From the NCBI RefSeq assembly GCF_040549525.1, contig NZ_JBEPTM010000002.1:248001-312000 (forward strand): DNA of 64,000 nucleotides, written 5' to 3'. The position numbers and the translations under genes were made by a program. Positions 38,701-46,826 of this stretch are shown here, piece by piece. Numbering within the stretch: position 1 is the stretch's first letter; every line of letters begins with the position of its first letter. The notes below the pieces were generated by a model. The model saw only the letters and a program-made list of their open reading frames with translations. It was not told the origin of the DNA and did not search any database. Origin of the DNA: Lacisediminihabitans sp040549525 (lineage in GTDB: Bacteria > Actinomycetota > Actinomycetes > Actinomycetales > Microbacteriaceae).

Positions 38701-40320
38701 GGCAGCGAACGCTGGGCGATCATCGAGGACGCTGCGCGCCTGCGCGATGCGCTCGGAACCCCCTTGCCCATCGGCATCCCCTCCGCCTTCATCGAGCCGG
38801 TGGATGACCCCCTCGGTGACCTGGTGAGTCGCTTCGCCCGCACCCACGCTCCGTTCACCGTCGCCGCCGTCGCCGACCGCCTCGGTCTCGGCACGGCCGT
38901 CGTTCTCAGCGCCCTTCGCACCCTCGCGAGCCAGCGGCGCGTGGTCGAGGGAGAGTTCAGGCCGGGCGCGACCGGCAGCGAGTGGTGCGATGTCGAGGTG
39001 CTTCGGCGGCTGCGCAGCCGGTCCCTCGCTGCCCTCCGCCACGAGGTCGAACCGGTGGATGCCGCGACTCTCGGGCGATTCCTGCCCTCATGGCAGCACA
39101 TTGACGAGCCGCTGCGCGGGGTCGACGGCCTTGCCGCGGTGATCGACCAACTCGCCGGGGTCGCACTGCCGGCATCCGCCTGGGAGTCGCTGGTGCTTCC
39201 CGCTCGGGTGAGGGACTACTCGCCGGTGATGCTCGACGAGCTCACCGCATCGGGTGAGGTCATCTGGTCGGGGGGTGGCGCACTCGCCGGCAATGACGGC
39301 TGGCTGAGCCTGCACCTGGCCGACAGCGCGAGCCTCACCCTTCCGGAGCCCACCGGCGCCGAGACCACCGAATTGCAGCGCTCGATCCTCGCGAGCCTGA
39401 CCGGCGGTGGCGCGTACTTCTTCCGCCAGCTCTCCAACGCCGTCGGAAGCACCGATGACTCGGCGCTGCTCGCCGCACTGTGGGATCTCGTCTGGTCGGG
39501 GCTGGTGACCAACGACACCCTCTCTCCCTTGCGCTCCTACCTCGGGGGCACGACGACGAAGGCTCGCGCGGTGCCACGGTCGCGCGCCTATCGCGGCCGG
39601 GCGCGGCCCAGCATGCCGAGTGTCGGCGGTCCACCGAGCGCCGCCGGGCGCTGGTCCCTGCTTCCACTTGCGGAACCGGATGCCACGGTGCGCGGCGTCG
39701 CGACCGCCGAGCTGTTGCTCGAGCGCTACGGCGTCGTCACCCGCGGTGCGGTGGTGAGCGAGGGCATTCGCGGCGGATTCTCCCTCGCTTACCGGGTGCT
39801 CAGCGGGTTCGAGGAGACCGGCCGTGCTCGCCGCGGCTATTTCGTCGAGGGGCTCGGTGCCGCCCAGTTCGCCACCGGGGCGACGGTCGACAGGCTGCGT
39901 TCGTTCGCCCGCGAACCCGACTCCGAGCGCGCACCCGTGGCCATCACGCTCGCCGCGACCGACCCGGCGAATGCCTACGGTGCCGCACTCGCCTGGCCGG
40001 CTGCCCCGGTCGTCGAGGGCGCAGAGGACTCCAAGCGCGGCCACCGCCCTGGGCGTAAGGCCGGTGCGCTGGTGGTGATCGTCGACGGGATGCTCACCCT
40101 GTATGTGGAGCGCGGGGGCAAGACGATGCTCACGTTCACGGAAGACCCCCGCGCAGTGGCGGCGGCGGCGCACTCGCTCGCCTCGGTCATCCGTCGCTCG
40201 GGTGGTCGGCTCAGGGTCGAGCGGGTGAACGGTGACTTCGTGATCGGCACGGGCCTCGGCGACGCTCTCGTCGACGCGGGTTTCAGCGCGACGCCGCAGG
40301 GACTCCGGTTGCGCGGATGA
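35719..40320 (+). CDS. lhr: Large Lhr-type DNA helicase
   Basis: A 1533-residue ATP-dependent helicase of the Lhr family, close in length to mycobacterial Lhr (about 1500). The N-terminal core has Walker A VAPTGSGKTLAAF (about 45), DEVH box IIDEVHAVAS (about 166), SATVRP, and motif VI VGRAGHQVG. Winged-helix and Lhr-specific domains follow, and a long C-terminal domain is present. Lhr unwinds 3'-tailed duplexes and RNA:DNA hybrids in DNA repair. The ATG at 35719 has AGGAGC before it. Residues about 323-351 are encoded by a REP-like inverted repeat inserted in frame in a linker of the core. The downstream nei2 gene is a conserved partner. Confidence 0.95.
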   Translation: MSDVLGRFSPATRDWFSGAFPAPTPAQLGAWEAITAGANALVVAPTGSGKTLAAFLWAIDRLATTPAPDDRNLRTRVLYISPLKALAVDVERNLRAPLVGVTQTAKRLGMSPPEVTVGVRSGDTTSGDRRLLQRLPPDILITTPESLYLMLTASARETLKGVETVIIDEVHAVASTKRGAHLALSLERLDLLLDKPAQRIGLSATVRPREEVARFLAGGAPVTIVAPPSTKKFDLSVVVPVEDMTELGTAPAVREGSAAASTEAVQGSIWPHVEEQIVDRILEHRSTIVFANSRRLAERLTARLNEIYTLRTEESELESAGVSAGRVASASERVETRTAGLDTGAGRPARPAELLARAHHGSVSKEQRALIEDDLKSGRLRCVVATSSLELGIDMGEVDLVIQVESPPSVASGLQRVGRAGHQVGEVSRGIIFPKHRADLIHSAVASERMSAGLIEAMRIPQNPLDVLAQQTVAAVALDSLDVDEWFDTVRRSAPFAGLPRSAFDATLDLLSGLYPSDEFAELRPRIVWDRVGGTITGRPGAQRLAVTSGGTIPDRGLFGVFMVGSGTGDRAPARVGELDEEMVYESRVGDVFALGATSWRIEDITHDRVIVSPAFGQPGKVPFWKGDGIGRPAELGRAIGEFTRVIANGSTTDARTRAVLGGLDYRAVNNLVAFIDDQKKATGQVPSDRTLVVERFRDELGDWRVILHSPYGMQVHAPWALAIGARIRERFGLDGAAMASDDGVILRIPDTESEPPGAELFVFEPAELRDIVTEEVGGSALFASRFRECAARALLLPRYNPGRRSPLWQQRQRASQLLDVARKYPSFPIVLEAVREVLQDVYDLPALTELAEQIESRRIRIVETETEQASPFARSLLFGYVAAFMYEGDSPLAERRAAALSLDPTLLAELLGRAELRELLDPAVIEQLELELQRLAPDRRAHDAEGIVDLLRMLGPLTEAEIVLRLDPASGLIGTTLDTALASLARSNRIWRAGSERWAIIEDAARLRDALGTPLPIGIPSAFIEPVDDPLGDLVSRFARTHAPFTVAAVADRLGLGTAVVLSALRTLASQRRVVEGEFRPGATGSEWCDVEVLRRLRSRSLAALRHEVEPVDAATLGRFLPSWQHIDEPLRGVDGLAAVIDQLAGVALPASAWESLVLPARVRDYSPVMLDELTASGEVIWSGGGALAGNDGWLSLHLADSASLTLPEPTGAETTELQRSILASLTGGGAYFFRQLSNAVGSTDDSALLAALWDLVWSGLVTNDTLSPLRSYLGGTTTKARAVPRSRAYRGRARPSMPSVGGPPSAAGRWSLLPLAEPDATVRGVATAELLLERYGVVTRGAVVSEGIRGGFSLAYRVLSGFEETGRARRGYFVEGLGAAQFATGATVDRLRSFAREPDSERAPVAITLAATDPANAYGAALAWPAAPVVEGAEDSKRGHRPGRKAGALVVIVDGMLTLYVERGGKTMLTFTEDPRAVAAAAHSLASVIRRSGGRLRVERVNGDFVIGTGLGDALVDAGFSATPQGLRLRG
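36688..36773. repeat. REP-like inverted repeat read in frame inside lhr
   Basis: Two 39-40-base copies of an element starting GCTGGTCGAG and ending GTGTCGAGACCC face each other around seven bases. The inner arms CGTGTCGAGACCC and GGGTCTCGACACG pair perfectly over 13 bases. The GGTCGAGTAGCGAGCG/GTCGAGACC type of sequence is, as far as known, a frequent intergenic repeat in Microbacteriaceae. Here it preserves the lhr frame and adds about 28 Ala/Gly/Arg/Thr-rich residues. Confidence 0.8.
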
Positions 40321-40353
40321 CGACTTCGGCCATCCGGATGACAGGACACTGAC

Positions 40354-41130
40354 GTGCCAGAGGGCGATACCGTCTACCGAACCGCGGTGAACCTGAATGC
40401 GGCGCTGGCTGGCGGTGAACTCAGCCGCTGCGACATCCGTGTGCCAGCCTTCGCGACGGTCGATCTCACCGGCGATGTGGTCGAGGGCGTGGTGAGTCGT
40501 GGCAAGCACCTCCTGATCAGGGTCGGCGAGCACAGCATCCACAGCCACCTCAAGATGGAGGGGTCGTGGCACGTCTACCGTCACGGCACGAAGTGGCGTC
40601 GGCCCGCATGGCAGGCGCGGGCCGTGCTCGCCACCGCTGACTGGGTCGCCGTGGGCTTCGAGCTCGGTACTCTCGACGTGGTGGCTCGCGACGACGAAGC
40701 GAGCGTCGTCGGCTATCTCGGGCCCGATCTGCTCGGAGCGGACTGGAACGCGGATGAGGCGCTCCTTCGCCTCACCGCCGACCCTGCCCGCGCGGTCGGC
40801 CTCGCCCTCCTCGACCAGCGCGTCATGGCCGGACTCGGCAACGTCTACCGCAACGAGCTCTGCTTTCTCAGCGGCGCCCTTCCCACCCGGCCTGTCGGCG
40901 ATATCGAGAATCCCGCGAAGCTTGTGGCCCTGGCCCACCGGCTCATCGACGCCAACAAAGACCGGGTAGATCGCACCACGACCGGCTCGCTGCGCGGGGA
41001 GACCGACTGGGTCTATCGCCGCGAGGGCAAGCCCTGCCTGCGCTGCGGAACCCGAATCGAGCACGGGGAACTCGGCGAAACGTCACTGCAGCTGCGGGAC
41101 ACCTATTGGTGCCCGAACTGTCAGAAGTGA
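40354..41130 (+). CDS. nei2: Endonuclease VIII-like DNA glycosylase Nei2
   Basis: A 258-residue Fpg/Nei family base-excision enzyme. After removal of the start residue the N-terminus is Pro-Glu-Gly-Asp, with the catalytic proline and glutamate. The GLGNVYRNELCFL helix-two-turn-helix DNA-binding segment and the C-terminal CLRCGTRI...CPNC zinc finger are intact. It starts with GTG, 33 bases after lhr. Lhr and Nei2 genes are adjacent in many actinobacteria, and the pair suggests joint action on oxidised or cross-linked DNA. Confidence 0.93.
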   Translation: MPEGDTVYRTAVNLNAALAGGELSRCDIRVPAFATVDLTGDVVEGVVSRGKHLLIRVGEHSIHSHLKMEGSWHVYRHGTKWRRPAWQARAVLATADWVAVGFELGTLDVVARDDEASVVGYLGPDLLGADWNADEALLRLTADPARAVGLALLDQRVMAGLGNVYRNELCFLSGALPTRPVGDIENPAKLVALAHRLIDANKDRVDRTTTGSLRGETDWVYRREGKPCLRCGTRIEHGELGETSLQLRDTYWCPNCQK

Positions 41131-41185
41131 CATGATCTCATGACACCACTAAGGTAAGGAAATCATCACTTCCTTGGGGGGAACC

Positions 41186-41752
41186 ATGTCCATGTCTTTC
41201 ACGCCGCCATCAGAGGCGGCACCAGTGCCGGTGCCAGAGAACGTGGTGAGGGGCGGAATGTTCGCCGCGGTCGCCGTGCCGCTCGGGATCGTGCTCTGGG
41301 TGGTCATCTGGAGCATCGGATTCGTCTCCGCGATCGTCGCCTTCGCGGTGGCCGCTTTCGCCGCCTGGCTCTACCGCAAGGGCTCGGGCGGGCTGGTCTC
41401 GCGGGTCGGGGCCCTGGTCATCGCCGGGATCGTGCTCGTGACGATCCTGCTCAGCTTCTACTTCGGCCTCGTGTCCGACTACGCGAAGTTCGCCGGCGAG
41501 CAACTCGGACTCAACCCCTTCGCCGCGGTGCTCGATCCGCTGTTCTGGCCCAACTTCTCCGCGGACTTCGGCCTGCTGCTGAACGCCAACCTGCTCAACC
41601 TGCTCATCGCCCTCGCACTCGGGACGCTCGGAGCGTTCAGCGTGATCCGCAAGGCGTACCGCAGCTCGAGCATTCCCGCCCCGGTTGCACCGGCCCCGGC
41701 TGCAACCGCTCCCGTCGTTCCGCCCGTCACGAACCCGGCGGAATCGAGCTAG
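41186..41752 (+). CDS. Membrane protein, function unknown
   Basis: A 188-residue protein with a short Pro-rich N-terminus, three predicted membrane helices (about 25-65 as two closely spaced, about 80-100) and a fourth near 135-155, then a Pro/Ala tail (IPAPVAPAPAATAPVVPP). The ATG at 41186 is six bases after a GGGGGGAACC site; a TTG four codons upstream would overlap that site. No family is recognised. It converges on the next gene with six bases between them. Confidence 0.8.
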   Translation: MSMSFTPPSEAAPVPVPENVVRGGMFAAVAVPLGIVLWVVIWSIGFVSAIVAFAVAAFAAWLYRKGSGGLVSRVGALVIAGIVLVTILLSFYFGLVSDYAKFAGEQLGLNPFAAVLDPLFWPNFSADFGLLLNANLLNLLIALALGTLGAFSVIRKAYRSSSIPAPVAPAPAATAPVVPPVTNPAESS

Positions 41753-41758
41753 ACCGAG

Positions 41759-42214
41759 TCAGCGCCGTCGGGCCGCCAGCACGAACAGGGTCGCTGTCGC
41801 CGTCGCGAGCCCCAGGATCACCAGGAGCGGCGCGGCGATCGTGTACACGAGCACCAGGTTGTAATCGAAGGCACTGCCGCCACCGGTGGTGTTCAGCCGA
41901 TCCATCCGGTCCGCGATGTAGCGGACGGTCAGCACTCCCGCGGCGACGAACGCGACGCTGAGGGCCCAGAGGCCGGCGAGGTAGGGGTCGAAGCGTCGCG
42001 CGGGGGGCGCCGTCGCGTCGTCAGACAGTTGCGCGGGCATCGCCTCCGAGACCGGAGCCGCCGCTACCGGGGGGAGCGGATGCTCCACCAGCTCCGGCAC
42101 CGGGGCGCGCTCGGGGACGACCGGCGGGCTTTCGTGAACGGCGGGGTCGTAGCCGGGCTGGAAGGCGGGGTTGAAGCGGGGGTCGAACCTGCCGCCCGTG
42201 GAGGTGTCCGTCAT
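41759..42214 (-). CDS. Small membrane protein with disordered N-terminus
   Basis: A 151-residue protein. The first 70 residues are Pro-rich (RFDPRFNPAFQPGYDP), then two membrane helices (about 79-98 and 122-146). A TAGGAT box lies ten bases before the ATG, so the leader would be three to four bases. No function can be assigned. Confidence 0.78.
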   Translation of the reverse strand: MTDTSTGGRFDPRFNPAFQPGYDPAVHESPPVVPERAPVPELVEHPLPPVAAAPVSEAMPAQLSDDATAPPARRFDPYLAGLWALSVAFVAAGVLTVRYIADRMDRLNTTGGGSAFDYNLVLVYTIAAPLLVILGLATATATLFVLAARRR

Positions 42215-42297
42215 GGTGACATCGATCCTAGGCTCCCGGCAATCCGGAGGGTCTGAATTTCAGGACTTAAGACCCGAAGGGCATCGAACCGAAGATG

Positions 42298-42311
42298 TTA
42301 GGGTTGCCTAA
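42298..42311. promoter_or_regulatory. TTAGG/CCTAA palindrome resembling an iron box
   Basis: TTAGG-GTTG-CCTAA is a perfect five-base inverted repeat, 52 bases before the dioxygenase-like gene. It keeps the TTAGG and CTAA half-elements of the IdeR/DtxR consensus but matches only about 13 of 19 consensus positions when extended. Iron control is a hypothesis. Confidence 0.35.
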
Positions 42312-42362
42312 GTTGGGCCCGTTGAAACGCGCTGGCTCTCTTAACGAAGGGGTTCATTTCAG

Positions 42363-43151
42363 ATGAGCTACGTCAAGTCCGCCCTCCTCGACGAAAAGGG
42401 CTACGTCATCCTCGATGCGTACGACCAGGCCGCCGATCCCCAGGAGTGGATGGATCTCGAGTACGTCGACTGGAAGTCCTCCGGCGTCACCCGGTTCGCC
42501 CCCCTCGCCAGTGCCTTCGGCGACATCGAGGTCAACGGATTCTGGAATCACACCCCTCCGCGCACCGACAAGGACGGCGTCTGGATCGATTCCCAGGTCG
42601 CGAAGGCCCCCCGTCTCACCGCCAGGGCCACCGAGCCCGGCGCCAACGTCGGCCGATGCCGCGTGATCGAACTGCAGCCCAACGTCTATTCCGACACCCT
42701 CTACAACCTCCACCAGGACGACAACAACCGGCTCAATCCGGATGGCTCCGGGTGGATCGTTCGCGGATTCTTCAACCTCAGCGACGACCCCGAATCATTC
42801 ATGACACTGCGTGAGGACCGTTTCGACCCCACCAACGAGGTGCGGATCGCGCTGCCCGCTGGTGCCCAGATCATCGTCGACACCCAGCGCTTCTGGCACG
42901 CGGTGTGGCACAAGGGACCGGAGCCGCGGTACTGCCTCATCACCTCCTGGGAGTCCGGCCCGCAACTCGATGCCTACATCGAGAAACACCACGGGACCAA
43001 CGCACACGAGAATCCCCATCTCGCGCCCGAGGTGATCGCGTCAGCCCAGTCCGACGTGCAGCGCCGCCTCGCCGAACGCGCCGCTGCTCTCGCCGAGCGC
43101 GGCGCGAGTGCGAGCCAGAGCGACGACGTTCCGCACGACCCAGAGGCCTGA
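42363..43151 (+). CDS. Putative 2-oxoglutarate/Fe(II)-dependent dioxygenase-like protein
   Basis: A 262-residue protein without an obvious named family. It contains a plausible iron triad: His117-x-Asp119 in NLHQDDNN and His179 in RFWHAVWH, 60 residues apart, with Arg189 ten residues after the second histidine, where the family binds the 2-oxoglutarate carboxylate. Predicted strands around these (GWIVRGFFNLS, AQIIVDTQRFWHAV, YCLITSWESG) fit a jelly-roll barrel. The C-terminal 50 residues are charged helices (AERAAALAERGASA). A TTAGG/CCTAA palindrome upstream would fit iron control. A DedA-type gene follows after 44 bases. Confidence 0.55.
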   Translation: MSYVKSALLDEKGYVILDAYDQAADPQEWMDLEYVDWKSSGVTRFAPLASAFGDIEVNGFWNHTPPRTDKDGVWIDSQVAKAPRLTARATEPGANVGRCRVIELQPNVYSDTLYNLHQDDNNRLNPDGSGWIVRGFFNLSDDPESFMTLREDRFDPTNEVRIALPAGAQIIVDTQRFWHAVWHKGPEPRYCLITSWESGPQLDAYIEKHHGTNAHENPHLAPEVIASAQSDVQRRLAERAAALAERGASASQSDDVPHDPEA

Positions 43152-43195
43152 CACCCCTCTTCCCCCTACCGACGGCGATCACTGAAGGACACCGG

Positions 43196-43825
43196 ATGCT
43201 CCGACTCGCCGCTCTCGACGGCCAGGTCTCGAGTTGGCTCGACCTGTTCGGGCCGATTGTCTTCTACCTGATCGTCTGGGGGCTCGTCTTCGCGGGCACC
43301 GGGCTCTTCGTCGGCGTCTTCATCCCCTTCATCACCGGGGATTCCCTGCTCTTCGCCGCGGGCATCCTCTCCGCCGGCCACGGCGGAATCAATATCTGGG
43401 TGCTGGCCGTCGGCGTGGGCATCGCCGCTTTCCTCGGTGACCAGGTGGGATTCCTCCTCGGCCGCCACTACGGACGGCCCTACCTCGACCGGCGCACCGG
43501 CGCCTGGGTTCAGCGCAGCATCCGACGCGCAGAGAAGTTCTATACCGACCTCGGCTGGTGGGCGGTGGTCGTGGGGCGTTTCATCCCGTGGGGGCGAGTG
43601 CTCGTGCCACCGATCGCCGGAATCGCCCGCATGGACTACCTCAAATTCGTCGCGGCGAACCTGGTCGGCGCGCTGGTCTGGGGTGTCCTTCTCACGGTGA
43701 CCGGCTACTTCGCCGCGAGCATCCCCGCGGTCAAGTCTGCCGCCTACGTGATCGGTGGAGCTTTCATCCTCGGAGCGATCATCGCCGGGATCCTGTCATG
43801 GCGGCGCAATCGCGCCGCGGTCTGA
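43196..43825 (+). CDS. DedA/VTT-domain membrane protein
   Basis: A 209-residue multi-pass protein of the DedA (SNARE-associated, VTT) family: GVFIPFITGDSLLFAAG, then VGIAAFLGDQVGFLLGRHYGRP, GRFIPWGRVLVPPIAGIARMDY and a terminal helix pair. The family is linked to lipid-carrier (undecaprenyl phosphate) recycling and membrane homeostasis. AAGGA precedes the ATG at 43196. It is downstream of the dioxygenase-like gene on the same strand. Confidence 0.93.
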   Translation: MLRLAALDGQVSSWLDLFGPIVFYLIVWGLVFAGTGLFVGVFIPFITGDSLLFAAGILSAGHGGINIWVLAVGVGIAAFLGDQVGFLLGRHYGRPYLDRRTGAWVQRSIRRAEKFYTDLGWWAVVVGRFIPWGRVLVPPIAGIARMDYLKFVAANLVGALVWGVLLTVTGYFAASIPAVKSAAYVIGGAFILGAIIAGILSWRRNRAAV

Positions 43826-43831
43826 AAAGGC

Positions 43832-44176
43832 CTAACCCAGGGCGTGCGGCAGCAATGCCACGGCGACGAACGCGGCCGAGAGGATGCCCGTGATCACCAC
43901 CGCGATGCCCAGCCGGGTGAGCTCCGGATTGCGCCAGGCGATGAGTGCGCCGGCCAGCAGGGTGAGGGCGGCAACCAGCACACTGGGGTAGAACGTGAAG
44001 TAACTGAGCACCGCACCGGCGTCGCCGATCAGACCGATCTTCGGGTCGACGGCGGACAGGACGACGGCCAGCGCGGTGAACCCCAGATCTACCGCCGCCA
44101 GGATGGCGAGGGCCAGAACCAGCCCGGTCGCGATTTTCGCGATCGGGATTCGTCGCCGGGCGGAGAGTGCTGTCAC
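43832..44176 (-). CDS. Small membrane protein, three helices
   Basis: A 114-residue protein with helices at about 12-35, 50-75 and 90-112 and a short Arg-rich N-terminus (ARRRIPIAK). It is convergent with the DedA gene. It starts with GTG six bases after TAGCAT on its own strand, a likely leaderless promoter. Function is unknown. Confidence 0.75.
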   Translation of the reverse strand: MTALSARRRIPIAKIATGLVLALAILAAVDLGFTALAVVLSAVDPKIGLIGDAGAVLSYFTFYPSVLVAALTLLAGALIAWRNPELTRLGIAVVITGILSAAFVAVALLPHALG

Positions 44177-44201
44177 ACCGCCATGCTAGCCATCGGCTGG
44201 C

Positions 44202-44843
44202 TCATCGCCCCCGGGGCTTGCGGGGGCGGCCGCGTTGTGCGGTCCGAGGCTTGATCGGCACGACCTTGCGTGGCTTTTCCGTCTTGGGAGTGGGGACCGC
44301 CCGGGAACTGGCGGCGGTGCGGCCCCGCACGATTCCGACGAATTCCTCCACCTCGCGAGTCGCGCGCTCCTCGAGCCAGGCGATCGCGATCCTCGTGACC
44401 TCGGCATCCGAAACGGGCCGCGCCACCACGTCTTTGCGGGCATGGAGTCGGGCGATCGACTGCGGAAGGATCACGATGCCTCCCCCGGCTGCCACGAGTT
44501 CGACGGCATCCTCCGCCGGGAGCGTGTCGGCGACCCTTTCCTCCCCCGCGAGGTCGGCGAGAAGGACACTGTCGACGTCGACGAGCGGATGCTCCTTCGG
44601 CAGGATCACGACGGGCACCTCGTCGTAGAGGGGGATGACACTTAGGCCCTGCCGGTCGATGGGAAGCCGCACGAAACTCACATCGGCACGGCCCTCGTGC
44701 AATGCCGTCACCTGGTTCGCGGCATCCGTCGGCAGAAAGGCGAGGGGGATGCGACGCTGCCGCTCCTGCCAGGCACGAGTCCAGCGGGTGAGCGTGACAC
44801 CCGCCGCGAAGGCGATGGTGAAGGCAGCGGGAACCTCGTCCAT
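44202..44843 (-). CDS. Stand-alone LysR-type ligand-binding domain with basic tail
   Basis: A 213-residue protein matching only the LysR substrate-binding domain: FTIAFAAGVTLTRW, ALHEGRADVSFVRLPID, LYDEVPVVILPKEHPL, then VELVAAGGGIVILPQSIARLH. There is no N-terminal helix-turn-helix. Residues about 175-213 form a Lys/Arg/Pro-rich tail (RKVVPIKPRTAQRGRPRKPR) with an AT-hook-like RGRPRKPR. The start is the ATG at 44843, with GAGGGAG upstream. It is divergent from the DUF5997 gene, separated by 68 bases. The tail could substitute for the missing DNA-binding domain, but that is a guess. Confidence 0.85.
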   Translation of the reverse strand: MDEVPAAFTIAFAAGVTLTRWTRAWQERQRRIPLAFLPTDAANQVTALHEGRADVSFVRLPIDRQGLSVIPLYDEVPVVILPKEHPLVDVDSVLLADLAGEERVADTLPAEDAVELVAAGGGIVILPQSIARLHARKDVVARPVSDAEVTRIAIAWLEERATREVEEFVGIVRGRTAASSRAVPTPKTEKPRKVVPIKPRTAQRGRPRKPRGR

Positions 44844-44911
44844 GAGCTTCTCCCTCGGTTCCGCGGCATCCCGGGCTGAGCGCCGCAGGGGTCTCAGGCT
44901 ACGCTGGGCGC

Positions 44912-45322
44912 ATGACCCCGGCGAAATCCCCCCAGACAATGAAACCCGCGACGGCGGCCCAGAAACTCGGAATCTACCTCCCGGCGACGCCCGAATCCTT
45001 CCAGGCCGAACCCGTCTCCCGGGAGCAGCTCAACCAGATGATCGCCGATCCGCCGGAATGGCTGGTCGAGCTGCGCAAGTCGGGCCCGCACCCGCGCCCG
45101 GTGGTCGCGCATAAGCTCGGCGTCTCCAATGCCGGTCTCGCCCGCGGCGAAGTCACCGAGCCGCTCACCACAGAAGAGATCTCTACTCTTCTTCAGCAGC
45201 CCCCGGCCTGGCTGGTGCGCGAACGCGCGACCCACGCCGAGGTAAATGAGGAGAATGCCCGCGTGAAGGCGGTCAAGGCCTATAAGCGCTCACAGCGTGA
45301 AGAGGCGCCCGGACGCGCCTGA
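44912..45322 (+). CDS. DUF5997-family protein
   Basis: A 136-residue protein with the DUF5997 arrangement: MKPATAAQKLGIYLPATP, PPEWLVELRKSGPHPRPVVAHKLGVSNAGLARG and PPAWLVRERATHA. The central region looks like a helix-turn-helix-type DNA contact (VVAHKLGVSNAGLAR), so this small protein may supply the DNA binding that its divergent LysR-domain neighbour lacks. TACGCT six bases before the ATG suggests a leaderless mRNA. Confidence 0.85.
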   Translation: MTPAKSPQTMKPATAAQKLGIYLPATPESFQAEPVSREQLNQMIADPPEWLVELRKSGPHPRPVVAHKLGVSNAGLARGEVTEPLTTEEISTLLQQPPAWLVRERATHAEVNEENARVKAVKAYKRSQREEAPGRA

Positions 45323-45402
45323 GAGCGCGGAGGCGAAGCCCGGATGACGCATCCGTGGCGCGGTTCGTCTCTCCGAATCTGCCGGACTCCGCCCTTGCGC
45401 CG

Positions 45403-46059
45403 TCAGCGCAGGCGGTAACCCATGCCGCGTACGGTCTCGATCGAATCCGCACCGAGCTTGCCGCGCAAGTACCCGACATAGACCTCGACCACGTTGGATC
45501 CGGGATCGAAGTCGTAGCCCCACACCCGGCTGAGGATCTGCTCGCGGCTGAGCACCTCGTCGGGGTGAGCCAGGAATTCCTCGGCGAGGGCGAATTCGCG
45601 TGCCGAAAGGTCCACGCTCTGCTCACCGACCTGGGCACGGCGGGTCTTCAGGTCGAGACTGAGTGATCCGCGGCGCAGTGATCCCGACCCGCCATTTGCC
45701 GTATCCCGTAGTCTCACGCGAACTCGCGCGAGGAGCTCTTCGAACTTGAATGGCTTCGCCAGGAAGTCGTTGGCCCCGCTGTCCAGGCTCAGAACGGTGT
45801 CGTTCACAGAGTGACGAGCGGTGAGCATGATCACCGGAGTTGTGGCGTCCGTCAGCCGAAGGCGACGCAGCACTTCGAAACCGTCGAGAGACGGGAGCCC
45901 GATGTCGAGGAGCACGAGGGAGAAGGCACCGGATTCGGCTTCGGCCAGCGCCTCGGCGCCGTCGGTCCTCACGATGCACGAGTAACCCTCCGCAGTGAGT
46001 CCCCGGCGAAGAAAATCAGAGATGCGCGGCTCGTCTTCGGCGATCAGTATGTGGCTCAC
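45403..46059 (-). CDS. OmpR-family response regulator (orphan)
   Basis: A 218-residue regulator. The receiver domain has the acidic pair in IAEDEPRIS, the phospho-acceptor aspartate in LVLLDIGLP, and lysine in FLAKPFKF. A winged-helix output domain follows (LSAREFALAEEFLAHP, ending RGMGYRLR). The GTG at 46059 has GGAGG ten bases upstream. No kinase gene adjoins it. The neighbouring regulator at 47182-47838 is clearly paralogous. Confidence 0.93.
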   Translation of the reverse strand: MSHILIAEDEPRISDFLRRGLTAEGYSCIVRTDGAEALAEAESGAFSLVLLDIGLPSLDGFEVLRRLRLTDATTPVIMLTARHSVNDTVLSLDSGANDFLAKPFKFEELLARVRVRLRDTANGGSGSLRRGSLSLDLKTRRAQVGEQSVDLSAREFALAEEFLAHPDEVLSREQILSRVWGYDFDPGSNVVEVYVGYLRGKLGADSIETVRGMGYRLR

Positions 46060-46280
46060 TGTGGGTAGTCCTCCGGTCGATAGCGCGCACCCCCACTGTG
46101 CGCGCACGGGCTCCGATTGCCCGGCGGCGCGCCAACGGAGGGCTTCCCCCTTATCAATCGGCCGACAGGGGCGCCTCCGTTAGCGGATGTCGCGATGTCT
46201 TCTCGACTCAATCGTGCGCGACATGCTGAGACTTCTCTTATGTTCCAGCGCGGAGACGCGGCTTCGGTCACACTGGGCGA

Positions 46281-46826
46281 ATGAAACATCCTCTCCTGCT
46301 GGCTGGGCTCTGCGCGACAGGCGCGGTGGCTGTGCTCTCAGGGGTTGCCATCGCGGCGTTCGCCACGCCCGCGACCACCCAGGCTTCGACGCTTCGCGAG
46401 GTCGCACCGCTCATCGTGCCTCTCGACCATCATCCCGCCGCGTTCGCCCCCTCGCCGATGGCCGCAGCGGCCGGCGACGGAGAGCTCATCGTGGTCACGG
46501 TACCTGGTGCTCGGCCCGTGGAGGATGCGTCAGAGACGGTTCACTCGCCGGCACAGCCCGCTACGGCCGCATCCACTCACTCCCGGATTGGTGCCCACCC
46601 AGATTCCGGCGACCCCTCTTCGTCGGGCTCCGCCAAGCCGGATGGCCCGGTGGTGCCCTCCGCCGGGACCGGCATGGCTCCCTCTTCCGAGGCAGGCGAG
46701 GGGAAGTCGGCTGGGCCGGAGAAGGCACCGAAGCCGCCCAAGGGCGAGACCGTGACAAGTCCCGGGAGGAGTGCTCACGGCGACGGCGTGTCGACACACT
46801 CGAAGCCCGCGAAACCGGGCACATAG
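46281..46826 (+). CDS. Small exported or membrane-anchored protein, function unknown
   Basis: A 181-residue protein: an N-terminal hydrophobic segment (LLLAGLCATGAVAVLSGVAIAAF) acts as signal peptide or anchor, and the rest is Pro/Ala/Ser/Gly/Lys-rich and probably disordered outside the cell. CACACT six bases before the ATG suggests a leaderless promoter. It sits between two response-regulator units and could be their target or a cell-wall protein. No family is recognised. Confidence 0.65.
   Translation: MKHPLLLAGLCATGAVAVLSGVAIAAFATPATTQASTLREVAPLIVPLDHHPAAFAPSPMAAAAGDGELIVVTVPGARPVEDASETVHSPAQPATAASTHSRIGAHPDSGDPSSSGSAKPDGPVVPSAGTGMAPSSEAGEGKSAGPEKAPKPPKGETVTSPGRSAHGDGVSTHSKPAKPGT

Noticed and set aside
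39088..41064. Long minus-strand open frame opposite the end of lhr and nei2
   Set aside because: It crosses two well-supported genes in the opposite direction and has low-complexity Arg/Ala/Gly composition.
42291..42320. Full IdeR/DtxR iron box before the dioxygenase-like gene
   Set aside because: Only about 13 of 19 consensus positions match, so it is kept as a weak palindrome, not a confirmed iron box.
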